64,000 bases of DNA from Todiramphus chloris collaris (Eukaryota; Chordata; Aves; Coraciiformes; Alcedinidae): the NCBI GenBank assembly GCA_025345505.1, contig JANVCC010000259.1, positions 717,218 to 781,217 on the forward strand, given 5' to 3'. This document shows positions 63,815 through 64,000 of the stretch, piece after piece (the first letter of the stretch is position 1; every line of letters begins with the position of its first letter). A program made the translations under genes and the position numbers. A model generated the notes under the pieces. It worked only from the letters and a program-made list of their open reading frames with translations, searched no databases and was not told where the DNA came from.

Positions 63815-63890
63815 CCACGACCGCACCCTCCACGCGCACCCTCCTGTGCAAACCCCCTCTCCCCCGTTCCCACTGTGTGCCCTATGGCCG

Positions 63891-64000
63891 CCATACACAG
63901 GGCCCTGGGGACACACAACCCCACGGACACCCATACACAGGCCTTTGGGGACACGCAGCCTCACAGACACCCATACACAGGGTGTTTGGGGACGTGTGTC
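63891..64000. repeat. 40-bp tandem repeat at the right edge
   Basis: CCATACACAGG recurs at 63891, 63931 and 63971 with exact 40-base spacing; the rest of each unit (GGGGACACACAACCCCACGG type) varies. The array runs off the window. Confidence 0.85.

Overview
This window is vertebrate nuclear DNA, almost certainly from a bird. It holds eleven recognisable loci of the conserved TRIM54-UCN-MPV17-CAD-ATRAID-SLC5A6-TCF23-PREB-ABHD1-CGREF1-KHK neighbourhood (human 2p23.3). They are packed into 64 kb with short introns, high GC, CpG-rich promoters and long G/C homopolymers. The dispersed repeats are chicken-repeat-1 (CR1) LINE copies plus one solo retroviral LTR. That density and repeat content fit an avian microchromosome. 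Species-level placement is not possible from the sequence alone. Names come from protein similarity recognised by eye and from gene order. Exon borders were fixed by GT/AG sites and by keeping the reading phase continuous.

Layout, left to right: 1-2.4 kb, last exons of TRIM54 (+). 2.4-7.0 kb, intergenic CR1 debris. 7.0-8.0 kb, UCN (-) with a TATA box and a CRE. 11.0-20.4 kb, MPV17 (-), seven coding exons. 20.5-37.1 kb, CAD (-), 44 coding exons spanning the GLN, CPS, DHO and ATC domains. 37.4-39.1 kb, two U1 snRNA genes (-). 39.5-42.3 kb, ATRAID (-). 42.9-49.2 kb, SLC5A6 (+). 49.6-50.7 kb, TCF23 (-, first exon not resolved). 52.5-55.3 kb, PREB (+). 55.5-57.2 kb, a broken ABHD1 (-). 58.1-59.6 kb, CGREF1 (+). 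60.0-62.6 kb, KHK (-) with both alternative third exons. 63.0-63.8 kb, a solo LTR. The window ends in a 40-bp tandem repeat.

The genes are not an operon-like functional unit: they cover pyrimidine synthesis (CAD), fructose phosphorylation (KHK), biotin/pantothenate uptake (SLC5A6), ER export (PREB), mitochondrial DNA maintenance (MPV17), a stress neuropeptide (UCN) and muscle ubiquitin ligation (TRIM54). The layout itself is informative. Relative to mammals the TRIM54-UCN-MPV17 block is inverted. This puts MPV17 directly downstream of CAD on the same strand, with only 60 bases between the CAD stop codon and the MPV17 start codon. The CAD stop codon lies inside its own AATAAA signal.

Other points: both U1 copies share a changed stem-loop I loop; ABHD1 carries at least four in-frame stops; the KHK alternative exons are separated by only 38 bases; and one extra C breaks the CAD ATCase reading frame, probably a homopolymer sequencing error.
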